Below are positions 28,341 through 37,815 of a stretch of 64,000 bases of DNA, piece after piece. The translations under genes were made by a program, and so were the position numbers. Location: positions 186,001 through 250,000 of the forward strand of contig CAVSUM010000010.1 in assembly GCA_963731105.1 (NCBI GenBank), in the 5' to 3' direction. Numbering within the stretch: the first letter of the stretch is position 1; each line of letters begins with the position of its first letter. Below the pieces are notes generated by a model. The model was not told the origin of the DNA. It searched no databases and saw nothing but the letters and a program-made list of their open reading frames with translations. Source of the DNA: RPQJ01 sp963731105 (GTDB lineage Bacteria > Pseudomonadota > Gammaproteobacteria > Steroidobacterales > Steroidobacteraceae).

Positions 28341-30220
28341 ATGGCGCGCCATTCCGGCGAGGCCCGCTGCGTGTTCCGCTGGTTCGAATCGCTCGTTGCA
28401 CCCTACCCCGATCACCCACCGGTCGCGCCGCCGCAGGGCTTCTTCGCGTTCCTGTGGGCCTGCGCGGAGGGAATGCGGCCGTACATCCTTGCGATGACGC
28501 TCTGCACGGCGGTGATCGGCGCGTTCGAGGCGCTGCTGTTCGCCATGCTCGGCCGCATCGTCGACTGGCTGGCGGCCGTCGAGCCCGCGCAGATGTGGAC
28601 CGAGCACCGCACCACGTTGCTGTGGCTCGCCGGCATTCTGGCTGCAAGCGTCGTGCTCGTCGCACTGCAGACCATCCTCAAGCACCAGGCGCTCGCCGCC
28701 AATTTCCCGATGCGGCTGCGCTGGAATTTCCACCGCCTGATGCTCGGCCAGAGCATGAGCTTCTACCAGGACGAGTTCGCCGGCCGCGTGGCCACCAAGG
28801 TGATGCAGACCGCGCTCGCCGTGCGCGACACCTGGTTCACCGTCGCCGATATCCTGGTGTTCACCACCATCTATTTCGTCACGATGATCGCGGTGGTCGG
28901 CAACTTCGCCATCGCGATGCTGGTGCCGTTCGTCGCCTGGGTCGTCCTGTACGGCTGCGCCGTCGCATGGTTCGTGCCGCGGCTGGCCCGCATCGGGGCC
29001 GCGCAGGCCGACGCCCGCTCGCTCATGACCGGCCGTGTCACGGATGCGTACACCAACATCGCCACGGTCAAGCTCTTCTCGCACGCCAACCGCGAGGCGG
29101 GCTTCGCGCGCTCGGCCATGCAGGAGTTCATGAAGACGGCGCACGGGCAGATGCGGCTGGTGAGCGCATTCGAGATCACCAACCATGTGCTGAGCATGGC
29201 ACTGGTGGCCGGCACCGCAGGACTCGCACTGTGGCTGTGGACGCGCGGCGAGGTCGGAGTCGGTGCCGTCGCCGCGGCCACCGCCATGGCGCTGCGCCTC
29301 AACGGCATCTCGCACTGGATCATGTGGGAACTGGCGAGCCTGTTCGAGAACGTCGGCACCGTGCAGGACGGCATCCGCACCCTGTCGCGCCGCCACGCCG
29401 TGGTCGACGCACCCGGGGCGCCGGCCCTTGACGTCACCCGCGGCGACATCCGCCTCGAGCACGTCCAGTTCCACTACGGCGGCAAGCGCCGGGTGATCGA
29501 GGACCTCTCGCTGCACATCCGCCCGGGCGAGAAGATCGGCCTCGTCGGCCGCTCGGGCGCGGGCAAGAGCACCATCGTCAACCTGCTGCTGCGCTTCTAC
29601 GACGTCGAGGGCGGCCGCATCCTGATCGACGGCCAGGACATCGCGGCCAGGTGCGGCAGGACTCGCTGCGCGAGCAGATCGCGATGGTGACGCAGGACAC
29701 CTCGCTGCTGCACCGCTCGGTGCGCGACAACATCGTCTACGGCCGGCCCGCCGCTACGGACGCCCAGATGATAGCCGCGGCGCAGCGCGCCGAAGCGCAC
29801 GAGTTCGTCCAGGGCCTGTCCGACGCCAAGGGCCGCCAGGGTTACGACGCGCACGTCGGCGAGCGCGGCGTGAAGCTCTCGGGCGGCCAGCGGCAGCGCA
29901 TCGCCATTGCGCGCGTGATGCTGAAGAACGCTCCGATCCTGCTGCTCGACGAGGCCACCAGCGCACTCGACAGCGAGGTCGAAGCGGCGATCCAGCAGAG
30001 CCTGTATCGCCTGATGGAAGGCAAGACCGTGGTGGCCATCGCGCACCGGCTGTCCACCATCGCGGCGATGGACCGGCTGATCGTGATGGACAAGGGTCGC
30101 ATCGTCGAGGAAGGCGACCACCGCACGCTGCTCGCGCAGGGCGGCCTGTATGCGCGACTGTGGGAGCACCAGAGCGGCGGCTTCCTCGGCGACGAAGCGG
30201 ACGCGGACGAGGCGGCGTAA
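28341..30220 (+). CDS. ABC exporter, fused membrane and ATPase domains (one frameshift)
   Basis: Corrected length is about 626 residues. Six membrane helices span the first half (FLWACAEGMRPYILAMTLCTAVIGAF and following; helices such as LVPFVAWVVLYGCAVAWFV). The nucleotide-binding domain has Walker A GRSGAGKST, signature LSGGQRQR, Walker B ILLLDEATSALD and switch His in IAHRLST. One C seems to be missing near 29650, where AARCGRTR should read AAQVRQDSLREQ, so two ORFs appear. It is a type IV (B-subfamily) exporter of unknown substrate. The second exporter starts 3 bases after its stop, so they may form a heterodimer. Confidence 0.88.
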
Positions 30221-30222
30221 CC

Positions 30223-32088
30223 ATGGTCGCGGGCCGCAAGCTGAACTCCCCGGGCACCGCTCCATCCCAAGGCGGCCTCGGCACGCTGCGGGCCCTGCCC
30301 GAGGTATTCCAGTACACGCGCCACGCGCTGCAGCTGGTGTGGTCCACGAGTCGCCGGCTCACCGTCGCGCTCGCCCTGCTGACCTTGGTCGCGGGCGTGC
30401 TGCCGGCGGCAATCGCGTACATCGGTGCGCTGATCGTCGACGCCGTGGTCGCCGCCATCGCCGCTCATGGCGCTTCAGGTGCCGTCGACCTGGACGCGGT
30501 GCTCGGCTACGTGGCGATGGAGGGCCTGCTGGTGGCGGCCATGGCCGCGACACAGCGTGGCCTGTCCACCTGCCAGTCGCTGCTGCGCGCGCAGCTCGGG
30601 CAGCGCGTCAACGAGATGATCCTCGAGAAGGCGCTGACGCTCGAGCTCCGGCATTTCGAGGATTCGGAGTTTTACGACAAGCTGACCCGCGCGCGTCGCG
30701 AGGCCTCGGTGCGCCCGCTGTCGCTGGTCATGCGCAGTTTCGGGCTGGTGCAGAACGGCATTGCGCTCGTGAGCTACGGCGCGCTGCTGTGGCAGTTCTC
30801 GCCCTGGGCGGTGCTGGTGCTGCTGGTGGCCGGCCTGCCGTCGTTCGTCGCCGAGGCGAAATTCTCCGGGGACGCGTTCCGCCTGTTCCGCTGGCGCTCG
30901 CCCGAAACGCGCATGCAGATGTACCTCGAGACGGTGCTGGCCCGCGAGGACCACGCCAAGGAGGTACAACTGTTTGGGCTTGGGCCGCTGCTGCTCGATC
31001 GCTACCGGTCGATCTTCCGCAAGGTGTTCAAGGAGGACCGCGCGCTCACCATCCGCCGCGACACCTGGGGCTTCTTCCTCGGCCTGTTCAGCACGGCGGC
31101 GTTCTACGCGGCGTACGCGTGGATCGCGGTCAGCGCCGTCCGCGGCGAGATCACGCTCGGCCAGATGACCATGTACGTGCTGCTCTTTCGGCAGGGCCAG
31201 GCGGCGGTCTCGGCGAGCCTCGCGGCGATCAGCGGCATGTACGAGGACAATCTCTACCTGTCGACGCTGTACGACTATCTCGACACACCGGTCGACGCGC
31301 CTTCCGGCACGGCTGCCGCCGGCCCGGCCCCGGGCGACGGCGTGCGCTTCGACGCAGTGAGCTTCACCTATCCCGGCGCCGCCGAGCCCGCCGTGAGCGA
31401 GGTGAGCTTCCATCTGCAGCCCGGCCACAGCCTGGCGCTGGTCGGCGAGAACGGCTCCGGCAAGACGACGCTGATCAAGCTGCTGACTCGACTGTACGTG
31501 CCTTCCAACGGCCGCATCACACTCGACGGCCTCGATCTCGCCGAGTGGAACCCGACAGCGCTGCGTCGCCGGGTCGCAGTGATCTTCCAGGACTTCGCGC
31601 GCTACCAGCTGAAGGTCGGGGAAAACATCGGCGTTGGCGACGTCGCACACTTCGACGACGAGGCGCGCTGGCGCGAAGCCGCCGAACTGGCCACGGCCTC
31701 GCCGTTCGTCGACGAATTGCCGGCGGGCTACCAGACGCAACTCGGCAAGTGGTTCAAGGACGGCCGCGAGTTGTCGGGCGGCCAGTGGCAGAAAATCGCG
31801 CTGGCCCGTGCCTTCATCCGCGAGGGCGCCGATATCCTCGTGCTCGACGAACCGACTGCGTCGATGGACGCCCGCGCCGAGGCGCAGGTATTCGCGCAGT
31901 TCCGCGAGCTGGCGCGCGAGCGCATGGTGATCCTGATCTCGCACCGCTTCTCGACGGTGCGCATGGCAGACCTGATCCTGGTGATCCAGGGTGGGCGCAT
32001 CCTCGAGCAAGGCAATCACGAGGCGCTGATGCAGCTGGACGGGCACTACGCGCACCTGTTCACGCTGCAGGCACGCGGCTATCGATGA
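30223..32088 (+). CDS. ABC exporter, second subunit
   Basis: This 621-residue protein has six predicted membrane helices (LTVALALLTLVAGVLPAAIAYIG, AVLVLLVAGLPSFVAEA, GFFLGLFSTAAFYAAYAW) and an ATPase domain with Walker A GENGSGKTT, signature LSGGQWQK, Walker B ILVLDEPTAS and switch His in ISHRFST. The ATG at 30223 follows the first exporter's stop directly. Both subunits keep a Glu after Walker B in the DEP/DEA motif, so both sites could hydrolyse ATP. It is preceded by an OprC-like receptor and followed by a phosphatase gene; the cargo is not indicated. Confidence 0.9.
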   Translation: MVAGRKLNSPGTAPSQGGLGTLRALPEVFQYTRHALQLVWSTSRRLTVALALLTLVAGVLPAAIAYIGALIVDAVVAAIAAHGASGAVDLDAVLGYVAMEGLLVAAMAATQRGLSTCQSLLRAQLGQRVNEMILEKALTLELRHFEDSEFYDKLTRARREASVRPLSLVMRSFGLVQNGIALVSYGALLWQFSPWAVLVLLVAGLPSFVAEAKFSGDAFRLFRWRSPETRMQMYLETVLAREDHAKEVQLFGLGPLLLDRYRSIFRKVFKEDRALTIRRDTWGFFLGLFSTAAFYAAYAWIAVSAVRGEITLGQMTMYVLLFRQGQAAVSASLAAISGMYEDNLYLSTLYDYLDTPVDAPSGTAAAGPAPGDGVRFDAVSFTYPGAAEPAVSEVSFHLQPGHSLALVGENGSGKTTLIKLLTRLYVPSNGRITLDGLDLAEWNPTALRRRVAVIFQDFARYQLKVGENIGVGDVAHFDDEARWREAAELATASPFVDELPAGYQTQLGKWFKDGRELSGGQWQKIALARAFIREGADILVLDEPTASMDARAEAQVFAQFRELARERMVILISHRFSTVRMADLILVIQGGRILEQGNHEALMQLDGHYAHLFTLQARGYR

Positions 32089-32852
32089 GCATCAGGATCG
32101 CAGGCGCCACCAATTTCCGCAGCCTTGGCGGCCTGCCCACCGCTGACGGTCGCCGCATCCGGCCGCACGCGATCATGCGGGCCGATCGCCTGGCCGGCCT
32201 GAGCGAGGACGACTGGCGTGCGCTCGGTCGCGCGGGCCTCGCCACCATCTGCGACCTGCGCAGCGATGCGGAACGCGCAGAACATCCGAATGCCGCGCCA
32301 CCGCACCTCTCGCTCTGCGAGATGCACTGCGATATCCGCAACGACTTGCGTGCCGACCCCGCGCTCGCCCGGCTGATGCTCGACGAGCCGAACGCGCATG
32401 GCGCAGAGCGGGTAATGATCGAGATCTACCGAAGATTCCCGCCCTACATGGGCGGCACGCTGACGGCCATCGTCGACCGGGTACTGGAAGGCGGCGCGCC
32501 GTTGTTGGTGCACTGCTCGGCCGGCAAGGACCGCACGGGCTTCGTCGTGGCGATGCTGCTGCACGCACTCGGCGTGCCTGAGCCGCTGATCCGCGAGGAC
32601 TATCTGGCGTCCCGTCGCTGGCCGGGTGCAGATACGCACCGCGCCTCACTCGAGTCACGACTCGGCACATTCATCGCTGCCGACGAACTGCGTGCGGCGG
32701 TGGATACGGTGCTCGACGTGCGCGACGTCTACCTCGATGCCGCGCTGGATGCCGTGCACGAGCAGTTCGGATCGATCGAGCGCTACCTCGAGTCCGAGGC
32801 ACGACTCAACGCTGCGCGGCTTGAGCGGCTGCGCACGCACCTGCTCGAGTAG
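32085..32852 (+). CDS. Tyrosine-protein phosphatase
   Basis: This 255-residue protein has the P-loop VHCSAGKDRTGF (HCx5R type), with the catalytic Cys and Arg, and the N-terminal signature TNFRSLGGLPTADGRRI of the Y_phosphatase3 family. A general-acid region IYRRFPPYMGG precedes the P-loop. Relatives remove phosphate from Tyr or from phosphoinositides. Its ATG overlaps the exporter stop (ATGA), so it is translated with the ABC pair. Its 3' end overlaps that of the convergent hydrolase gene by 70 bases. Confidence 0.85.
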   Translation: MSIRIAGATNFRSLGGLPTADGRRIRPHAIMRADRLAGLSEDDWRALGRAGLATICDLRSDAERAEHPNAAPPHLSLCEMHCDIRNDLRADPALARLMLDEPNAHGAERVMIEIYRRFPPYMGGTLTAIVDRVLEGGAPLLVHCSAGKDRTGFVVAMLLHALGVPEPLIREDYLASRRWPGADTHRASLESRLGTFIAADELRAAVDTVLDVRDVYLDAALDAVHEQFGSIERYLESEARLNAARLERLRTHLLE

Positions 32853-33845
32853 ACCACCTCACGGATCGCGCTGACCACGACATCCGGCCGGTCAAGCTGA
32901 ATGTAGTGCCCGGAGTTCTCGACCGTCAGCCGCCGCCCTCGGCTGGACATGGCGGCAATCTCCTCGTGCAGCCGCAGCCAGACGGCGTTCTTGGCGGCCC
33001 GCAACTCGGGAGTCTCGGTACCGGCAGGTGGGGACGGCTCCTTGGTGAGTACCACGATCGGAATGTCGCCCAGATCTCGTGACGACCTGCGAACCTGATC
33101 GGCACTCTCTGCCCAGACGTGCGTCATCTCGGAGATCCATGCGCGCATGCGCGCCGGCTGGGTCCCGCGTTCGATCTCGACTGCATTGATCTTGTCGCTG
33201 TAGCGCGGGCCCGCGCCTGCGACACAAAGGGCAAACAACTTTGACCCTGCGACGAACTCAGATGGATCTGCCTGCAGGCATTCGCCGAGTTCCTCGACGT
33301 AGCGCCAGTGCCTGCGGTCACTCTCCGGATCGAGTGCGCCGATGTCCCGTCCAAGATCCTCGTGCGATGGATCCACGAGCACCAGGCCGGCCACCTCTGA
33401 CGGATGGCGTCGCGGCAAACAGCCTGACGTTCATGCCACCGTACGAATGCCCGACGAGGACATAGGGGCCGTGTATGGCTGCGGCCTGCAACAGGCGTCT
33501 CAAGTCGCGCACCGCGTTCTCGCTGGTCCCCGGGTCGTCGGTGCCGTCGCTGAATCCGAGGCCGGCGCGATCGTACGCACAGGCCCGGGTCTGCTGCGCG
33601 ACCTGCGGCTGCACCTGCCCCCAGACCTTGGTGCCGTCACCGAGGCCCGAGTCGAAGATCACGGTGGGGCTGCCTTCCCCGCTGCAGTAGAGGTTGAGGC
33701 GCCGCGTGCCGTCGACGGTGACCAACCGTTGCGCCTGCGTGTAGGCGGGATCGTCGATGACAGCGATGCTTCTTGTGCCATCGCTGGCCGCAGCCGCGGC
33801 AATCGATGCGCAGGCGGCGAGGCAGACATGGCGCCAGCGGGTCAT
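32783..33845 (-). CDS. Secreted alpha/beta hydrolase (one frameshift)
   Basis: About 353 residues after correction. The signal peptide is MTRWRHVCLAACASIAAAAA. The fold is shown by VIFDSGLGDGTKVWGQVQP (oxyanion region), AYDRAGLGFSD, the nucleophile elbow VGHSYGG and VLVDPSHEDL; the catalytic His is probably in VENSGHYIQLDRPD. One extra C near 33415 (TTTGCCGCGACG) breaks the frame just after the elbow; removing it gives LFARRHPSEVAGL. The last 25 or so residues are Arg/Ser-rich and lie in the region antisense to the phosphatase, so the true end could be shorter. Confidence 0.75.
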
Positions 33846-33857
33846 CGGCAAGGGTAT

Positions 33858-34223
33858 CTACCGTACCTTGCCTGGATCGAACTGCGGGTTCTCGATGAAC
33901 CCGAGCCGGTTGCCGAAGGGATCCTTCACCGCGCCGACCCGGATGCCACCGCCGACATCCTGCACGGGCTCCAGCAATACCGCGCCGCGCTCGATCAGTC
34001 GCTGCAAAGCTGAAGCGGCGTCGGTCACGCCCCACAGCGGCTGCGGCCCGTCGGTGCCCGGTGTCCCGTCGGGCACCAGCCCAAGCTCGAATCCCCCCAC
34101 TTCGAAGCCGACGTAAAACGGCTGGTCGAAATACGGCGCGTGCCCGACGACCTGCGTGTACCACGCCTTCGCCGCGTCGAGATCGGTCACTGGATAGATC
34201 GCTGTGCGCAGTCCAAGCAGCAT
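33858..34223 (-). CDS. VOC (glyoxalase/bleomycin-resistance) family protein
   Basis: This 121-residue protein has the paired beta-alpha-beta3 units of the VOC fold: LRTAIYPVTDLDAAKAWYTQVVG and, in the second half, DPFGNRLGFIENP. Metal-ligand-type Glu/His residues are present, but the reaction cannot be named. GGAGG lies 5 bases before the ATG, inside the end of the upstream SDR gene, which stops one base away. The pair is an operon. Confidence 0.85.
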   Translation of the reverse strand: MLLGLRTAIYPVTDLDAAKAWYTQVVGHAPYFDQPFYVGFEVGGFELGLVPDGTPGTDGPQPLWGVTDAASALQRLIERGAVLLEPVQDVGGGIRVGAVKDPFGNRLGFIENPQFDPGKVR

Positions 34224-34224
34224 G

Positions 34225-34905
34225 TTACCTCCCCACCCATCCACCACAGACCGGGAACACTTGCCCCACGAAGCAGTCCGCCGCGGCGCTGCACAGGAAC
34301 GCGGCAAACTCCGCGTCCTCGCGCGCGGCGACCAGCCGACCCAGCGGTACTTCGCGCTTGAGACGCTCCTGGAAGCGCGGGTTGGCCTGCACCTCGGGCG
34401 GAAAATACGTCGGGTTCGCAACGAAATTCTGCGCGATGGCGTTGACCTGCACGTTGAACGGCGCGACCTCGACGCCGACCGCCTGCACGTAAGCGAGCTG
34501 CGCACCTCGCGCGGCACTGTAGGTCGATGCCCGCTTCATGCCGCGCAAGGCCGAGGCACTGCCCATCAACAGGATCTTCCCGGCCCGCCGCTCGATCATC
34601 TGCGGCAGGACGGCCCGCGCCAGGCGCGGCAGCGGATCTACGAGCGTTGCAAACACCTGCCGCCATTCCGCTTCGTCGACGTCGACCGCGGCCGTGCTGG
34701 GCGCCGGCAGCGCGAGATTGGCGACGAGCACGTCGATGCGGCCAGCCTGACGCACCATAGTCTCGGCAGCGCCGGCCTCGATCAATGACGCACCGCTCGG
34801 CACCACTTCGGCACCGTGCTCCGCCAGCACTTCGCAAAGTGTCGGCCCCATGAATTCCCCGGCCTGCGTGACCAGGATGCGCCTGCCCTCGAGCATCATC
34901 GCCAT
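34225..34905 (-). CDS. Divergent short-chain dehydrogenase/reductase
   Basis: This 226-residue SDR-fold protein has the N-terminal nucleotide region RRILVTQAGEFMGPTLCE, where the usual TGxxxGxG is altered. It also has IDVLVANLAL (NNAG-like), GSASALRG (catalytic-type Ser) and TYSAARGAQ, in which the YxxxK lysine is replaced by Arg, and an end of GGWVG. GGAGGAG precedes the ATG. The altered cofactor glycine motif and missing Lys suggest a weak, altered or non-catalytic enzyme. It is co-transcribed with the VOC gene. Confidence 0.82.
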   Translation of the reverse strand: MAMMLEGRRILVTQAGEFMGPTLCEVLAEHGAEVVPSGASLIEAGAAETMVRQAGRIDVLVANLALPAPSTAAVDVDEAEWRQVFATLVDPLPRLARAVLPQMIERRAGKILLMGSASALRGMKRASTYSAARGAQLAYVQAVGVEVAPFNVQVNAIAQNFVANPTYFPPEVQANPRFQERLKREVPLGRLVAAREDAEFAAFLCSAAADCFVGQVFPVCGGWVGR

Positions 34906-35006
34906 GCCGCTCCTCCATCTGCAGCGCCATCGCGCGTGTCAGCCGCCGTCGTATGATGCCCCACCTCCGCCCCTATCCCCCATCCCCTATCCCCTACCCC
35001 CTTCCC

Positions 35007-37377
35007 ATGTCCCTCCCTTCCTACGAACGCCTCGGCGTCTTCTACCTCGGCCGCGAGGTCGACCCCGCCACGCAGCAGCTGGGCTCCGAGCTGCTCTATG
35101 ACTCGCGCGACCTGACCACTCACGCCGTCTGCATCGGCATGACCGGCAGCGGCAAGACCGGCCTGTGCCTGTCACTGCTCGAGGAGGCCGCCATCGACGG
35201 GGTGCCGGCCATCGCCATCGATCCGAAGGGCGACATCGGCAACCTGCTGCTCGCGTTCCCGGACCTGCGGCCGGAGGACTTCCGCCCATGGGTCGACGAG
35301 GGCGAGGCCGCGCGCAAGGGCAAGTCCGTCGACGAGTTCGCCGCGGGCACCGCGGAGTCGTGGCGCAAGGGGCTGGCCGAGTGGGGCCAGGACGGCGCCC
35401 GCATCCAGCGTCTGCGCGACGCGGCAGAGGTTGCGATCTACACGCCGGGCTCCGAGGCGGGCCGGCCGCTATCAGTGCTGCGCTCGTTCGCAGCGCCCGC
35501 CGCCGAGTCGCTGGCCGACGCGACGGCGCTGAAGGAGCGCATCGGGTCGTCGGTCGCGGGCCTGCTCGCTTTGCTCGGCATCGAGGCCGACCCGATCCGC
35601 AGCCGCGAGCACATCCTGCTCTCGGCGGTCCTCGATGCGGCGTGGCGCAAGGGCCAGAGCCCCGACCTCGCCGCCATCATCCAGGCCGTGCAGAAGCCGC
35701 CGTTCGACAAGATCGGCGTGTTCGACCTCGAGAGCTTTTACCCGGCGAAGGAGCGCACCGAGCTGGCGTTGCGCATCAACAGCCTGCTCGCGGCACCGGG
35801 TTTCGAGGCGTGGCTCGCCGGCGAACCGCTCGACGTGCAGCGGCTGCTCTACACCGCCGACGGCAAGCCGCGCATCTCGATCATCTCCATCGCACACCTG
35901 AACGACGCCGAGCGCATGTTCGTGGTCACGCTGATCGCGAACGAAATGGTGGCGTGGATGCGCCGCCAGCCGGGCACCACCAGCCTGCGTGCGCTGCTGT
36001 ACATGGACGAGGTGTTCGGGTTCTTCCCACCGACCGCAATGCCGCCGTCGAAGCTGCCGCTGCTCACGCTGATGAAGCAGGCGCGTGCCTTCGGCATCGG
36101 CGTGGTGCTCGCCACGCAGAACCCGGTGGACCTCGACTACAAGGGCCTCGGCAATGCCGGCACGTGGTTCATCGGCCGGCTGCAGACCGAGCGCGACAAG
36201 GCGCGCGTGCTCGAGGGCCTGCTCGGCAGCGACGCCGCGGGTGGCCTCGACCGCGCAGGGTTCGAAGCGCTGATGTCGAACCTCACGCAGCGCACGTTCC
36301 TGATGCGCAACGTGCACGACGACGCACCGGTGCTGTTCCGCACGCGGTGGGCGATGTCGTACCTGCGCGGGCCGCTGACGCTCGCGGAAATCAGGCGCCT
36401 GACCGGTGCCCGGCCGACCGCCGCACCTGTGGTTGCGGAAGTGCCCACGGTATCCGGCGCAGGCACCGCATCGTCCACAGCGACGGGTGCCCGCCCGGTG
36501 GTGCAGCACGGGGTGACAGAGCGGTTCGTCGCCACGAAGCCAGCCGAGTCACCCCGGTACTCGGCGCATGTCGGTGCCCGCGTGCGCACGCACTTCGTCG
36601 ATGCCAAGGCCGGACTCGACGCCTGGCAGGAAAAGTTCTACCTGGCGCCGATCAGCGCGAACGGTCCCGACTGGTCCCAGGCGCAAGTGTCGCCGGCGCC
36701 CGGACCCGCGTTGTCCGACCAGCCGGCCGCGAACGCGACCTTCGCCGACGCGCCGGCGGCCGCACTCTCGGCACGTGATTACAAGCGCTGGAGCGGGATG
36801 CTCGAGGACGAGGTGTATCGCAACGACACCCTCGAGTTGCTGTCATGTCCTTCACTGAAGCTGACCGCTGCGCCGGGCATGACCGAGGGCGACTTCAAGG
36901 CGCGGCTGGCTCTGGCGCTGCGCGAGAAACGCGACGCCGCGGTCGAGGCGCTGCGCAAGAAGTACGCCGCAAAGCTCGGCACGCTGGAGGATCGCGAGCG
37001 GCGCGCCGGGCAGAAGGTGGAACGCGAGAAGGCGCAGGCGAGCGACAAGACCCTGTCGTCGGCGTTGTCGGTGGGCGGCAGCCTGCTCGGTGCGCTGTTC
37101 GGCGGCGGCCGGCGCAGCAGCGCGATCAGCAAGGCTTCGACGGCGGCCCGCAGCGTCAGCCGGGCGAGCAAGGAGCGCGCCGACGTCGCCCACGCCGAGG
37201 CCGACATGCAATCCCTGCGACAGCAGATCGACGAGCTCAACGCCGAGCTCGAGGCGGAGGTGGCGCGGCTCGAGGCCGAGTTCGATCCAGCCTCCTGCCC
37301 CGGTCGAGTCGGTCGCCGTGAAGCCGCGCAAGGCGGACATCGCCGTCGAGGACGTGGCGCTGGTATGGGTGCCTTGA
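35007..37377 (+). CDS. HerA/VirB4-like ATPase (DUF87-type), frameshift near end
   Basis: About 789 residues after correction. It begins MSLPSYERLGVFYLGREVD. Walker A is GMTGSGKTGLC, Walker B is ALLYMDEVFGFFPP, and a sensor-like segment ATQNPVDLDYKGL follows, as in HerA/FtsK-type ATPases of the DUF87/DUF853 kind. A C-terminal coiled coil (EDRERRAGQKVEREKAQ; HAEADMQSLRQQIDELNAEL) flanks a short Gly/Ser-rich stretch. One extra base near 37290 replaces the natural end (VESVAVKPRKADIAVED...WVP, stop at 37375-37377). It is a large cytosolic motor-like ATPase of unknown job. A degenerate CTATCCC repeat precedes the ATG. Confidence 0.78.
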
Positions 37378-37410
37378 CGTAGAATCGGCGCCCCCGGGAG
37401 GAGTGCAGCG

Positions 37411-37798
37411 ATGAATGTCCTGATCAAGCGCCTCACCAAGGAACTCGGCGTCTCGAAGACCCAGGCCGAGGGCGGGCTGGTGGCCCTGCTGCGCGCTGGC
37501 CAGCAGAACATGGCGCGCGCGGACTTCGAGCAGTTCGTCGCCGACGTCCCCGGCGCCGACGCAGCTGCTGAAGAAGGCCCCGCCGCCGAGCACCCTCAGC
37601 TCGCTGGCGGGCGGCATCGGTTCGCTGTTCGGCGGTCGCAACAGCCCCGGGCGCTGGGCCGGGCTCGCCGCTTCGTTCACCGAGCTCGGCGTGGACCTCA
37701 GCACGGCGAAGAAATTCGGCCCGATCGTCATCGACTACGTGGCGCACCACGGCGGCGAAGACCTCGTGGAGAAGATGAAAGCGGCGCTGAAGCTCTGA
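37411..37798 (+). CDS. DUF2780 family protein (one frameshift)
   Basis: About 128 residues after correction. The first part is MNVLIKRLTKELGVSKTQAE followed by LVALLRAGQQNMARADFEQF. After one extra G near 37561 the natural frame continues LLKKAPPPSTLSSLAGGIGS, LAASFTELGVDLSTAKKF and VAHHGGEDLVEKMKAALKL. This is the DUF2780/VcgC-type helical protein pattern, of unknown function. It begins 33 bases after the ATPase gene, with GGGAGGAG before the ATG. Confidence 0.7.
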
Positions 37799-37815
37799 CG
37801 CATCGACCCCTGTCC

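Noticed and set aside
28375..28400. tRNA T-arm-like GGTTCGAATC
   Set aside because: It falls inside the exporter coding start, and no acceptor or anticodon stem can be formed around it.
25896..29516. A 1206-codon open frame on the minus strand across the copper receptor and exporter
   Set aside because: It lies antisense to two well-supported genes and reads as Arg/His/Val-rich low-complexity sequence. Long antisense frames are expected in GC-rich codon-biased DNA. The same applies to antisense frames at 38817-41171, 46014-48020, 51482-53428 and 57404-60187.
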